Source: an uncultured Clostridia bacterium
Lineage (GTDB): Bacteria; Bacillota; Clostridia; Christensenellales; UBA1242
NCBI GenBank assembly: GCA_947631485.1
Contig: CANRLJ010000046.1
Location: forward strand, 1 to 6,646
Direction of reading: 5' to 3'
Length of the DNA stretch: 6,646 nucleotides
How positions within the stretch are numbered: the first letter of the stretch is position 1; every line of letters starts with the position of its first letter. This document shows positions 6,609 through 6,646 of the stretch, one piece after another. Below the pieces are notes generated by a model. That model made no database searches, was not told the DNA's origin, and saw only the letters and a list, made by a program, of their open reading frames with translations. Position numbers and translations under genes: made by a program.

Positions 6609-6609
6609 G

Positions 6610-6646
6610 TTATGCATGTTCTCTTGCAAATTCTGCCGCCTTGCTT
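6610..6646 (-). CDS. C-terminal end of a minus-strand gene (partial)
   Basis: Reading the complement, one frame gives SKAAEFAREHA followed by TAA (6612-6610), a plausible amphipathic helical C-terminus. The stop sits one base from the shared bidirectional terminator, the position expected for a convergent gene end. Only 11 residues are visible, so the family cannot be named. Another frame is open on this short stretch too, so the call rests mainly on the terminator and on the stop placement. Confidence 0.5.
   Translation of the reverse strand, partial: SKAAEFAREHA

Overview
The window looks like a piece of an AT-rich bacterial chromosome, probably from an uncultured Firmicutes (Clostridia-like) lineage. 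The evidence is indirect: G+C near 40% by eye, AGGAG-type ribosome binding sites, sigma-A promoters with 17-bp spacers, short hairpin-plus-T-run terminators and tight intergenic gaps. TGA is used as a stop by two genes and CGN arginine codons occur, so the standard bacterial code applies. The lineage call is an inference and cannot be narrowed from sequence alone.

Layout, left to right. (1) Positions 2-733 hold the 3' part of an ABC-2 type membrane permease whose beginning lies outside the window. It ends in a very basic tail and a strong terminator. (2) A promoter with a very short leader drives valS (844-3258). This is a compact valyl-tRNA synthetase of the 'type 2' subfamily, with an altered KMSKS loop (KLAKS); its stop codon lies inside its terminator hairpin. 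(3) A strong promoter carrying a near-perfect 16-bp inverted repeat at the presumed transcription start drives a two-gene operon. The operon encodes a LolD/MacB-type ABC ATPase (3360-4061) and a two-FtsX-domain permease (4055-5854), which overlap. (4) A further consensus-like promoter drives a 216-aa soluble protein of unknown function (5930-6580). That gene ends in a perfect 12-bp stem terminator with A and T runs on both sides. (5) The last 37 bases appear to be the C-terminal end of a gene on the minus strand, converging on the same terminator.

The genes look like four independent transcription units rather than one system. The only clear functional partnership is the ATPase and FtsX-type permease, which together should form one complete transporter or mechanotransmission complex under a local repressor-type operator. 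No CRISPR array, insertion sequence, tRNA, rRNA or riboswitch was seen, and no stretch over 300 bases lacks a gene. I see no convincing multi-gene novel system. The points most worth a second look are the operator-like palindrome, the reduced FtsX permease, the unusual ValRS signature and the unrecognised 216-aa protein.
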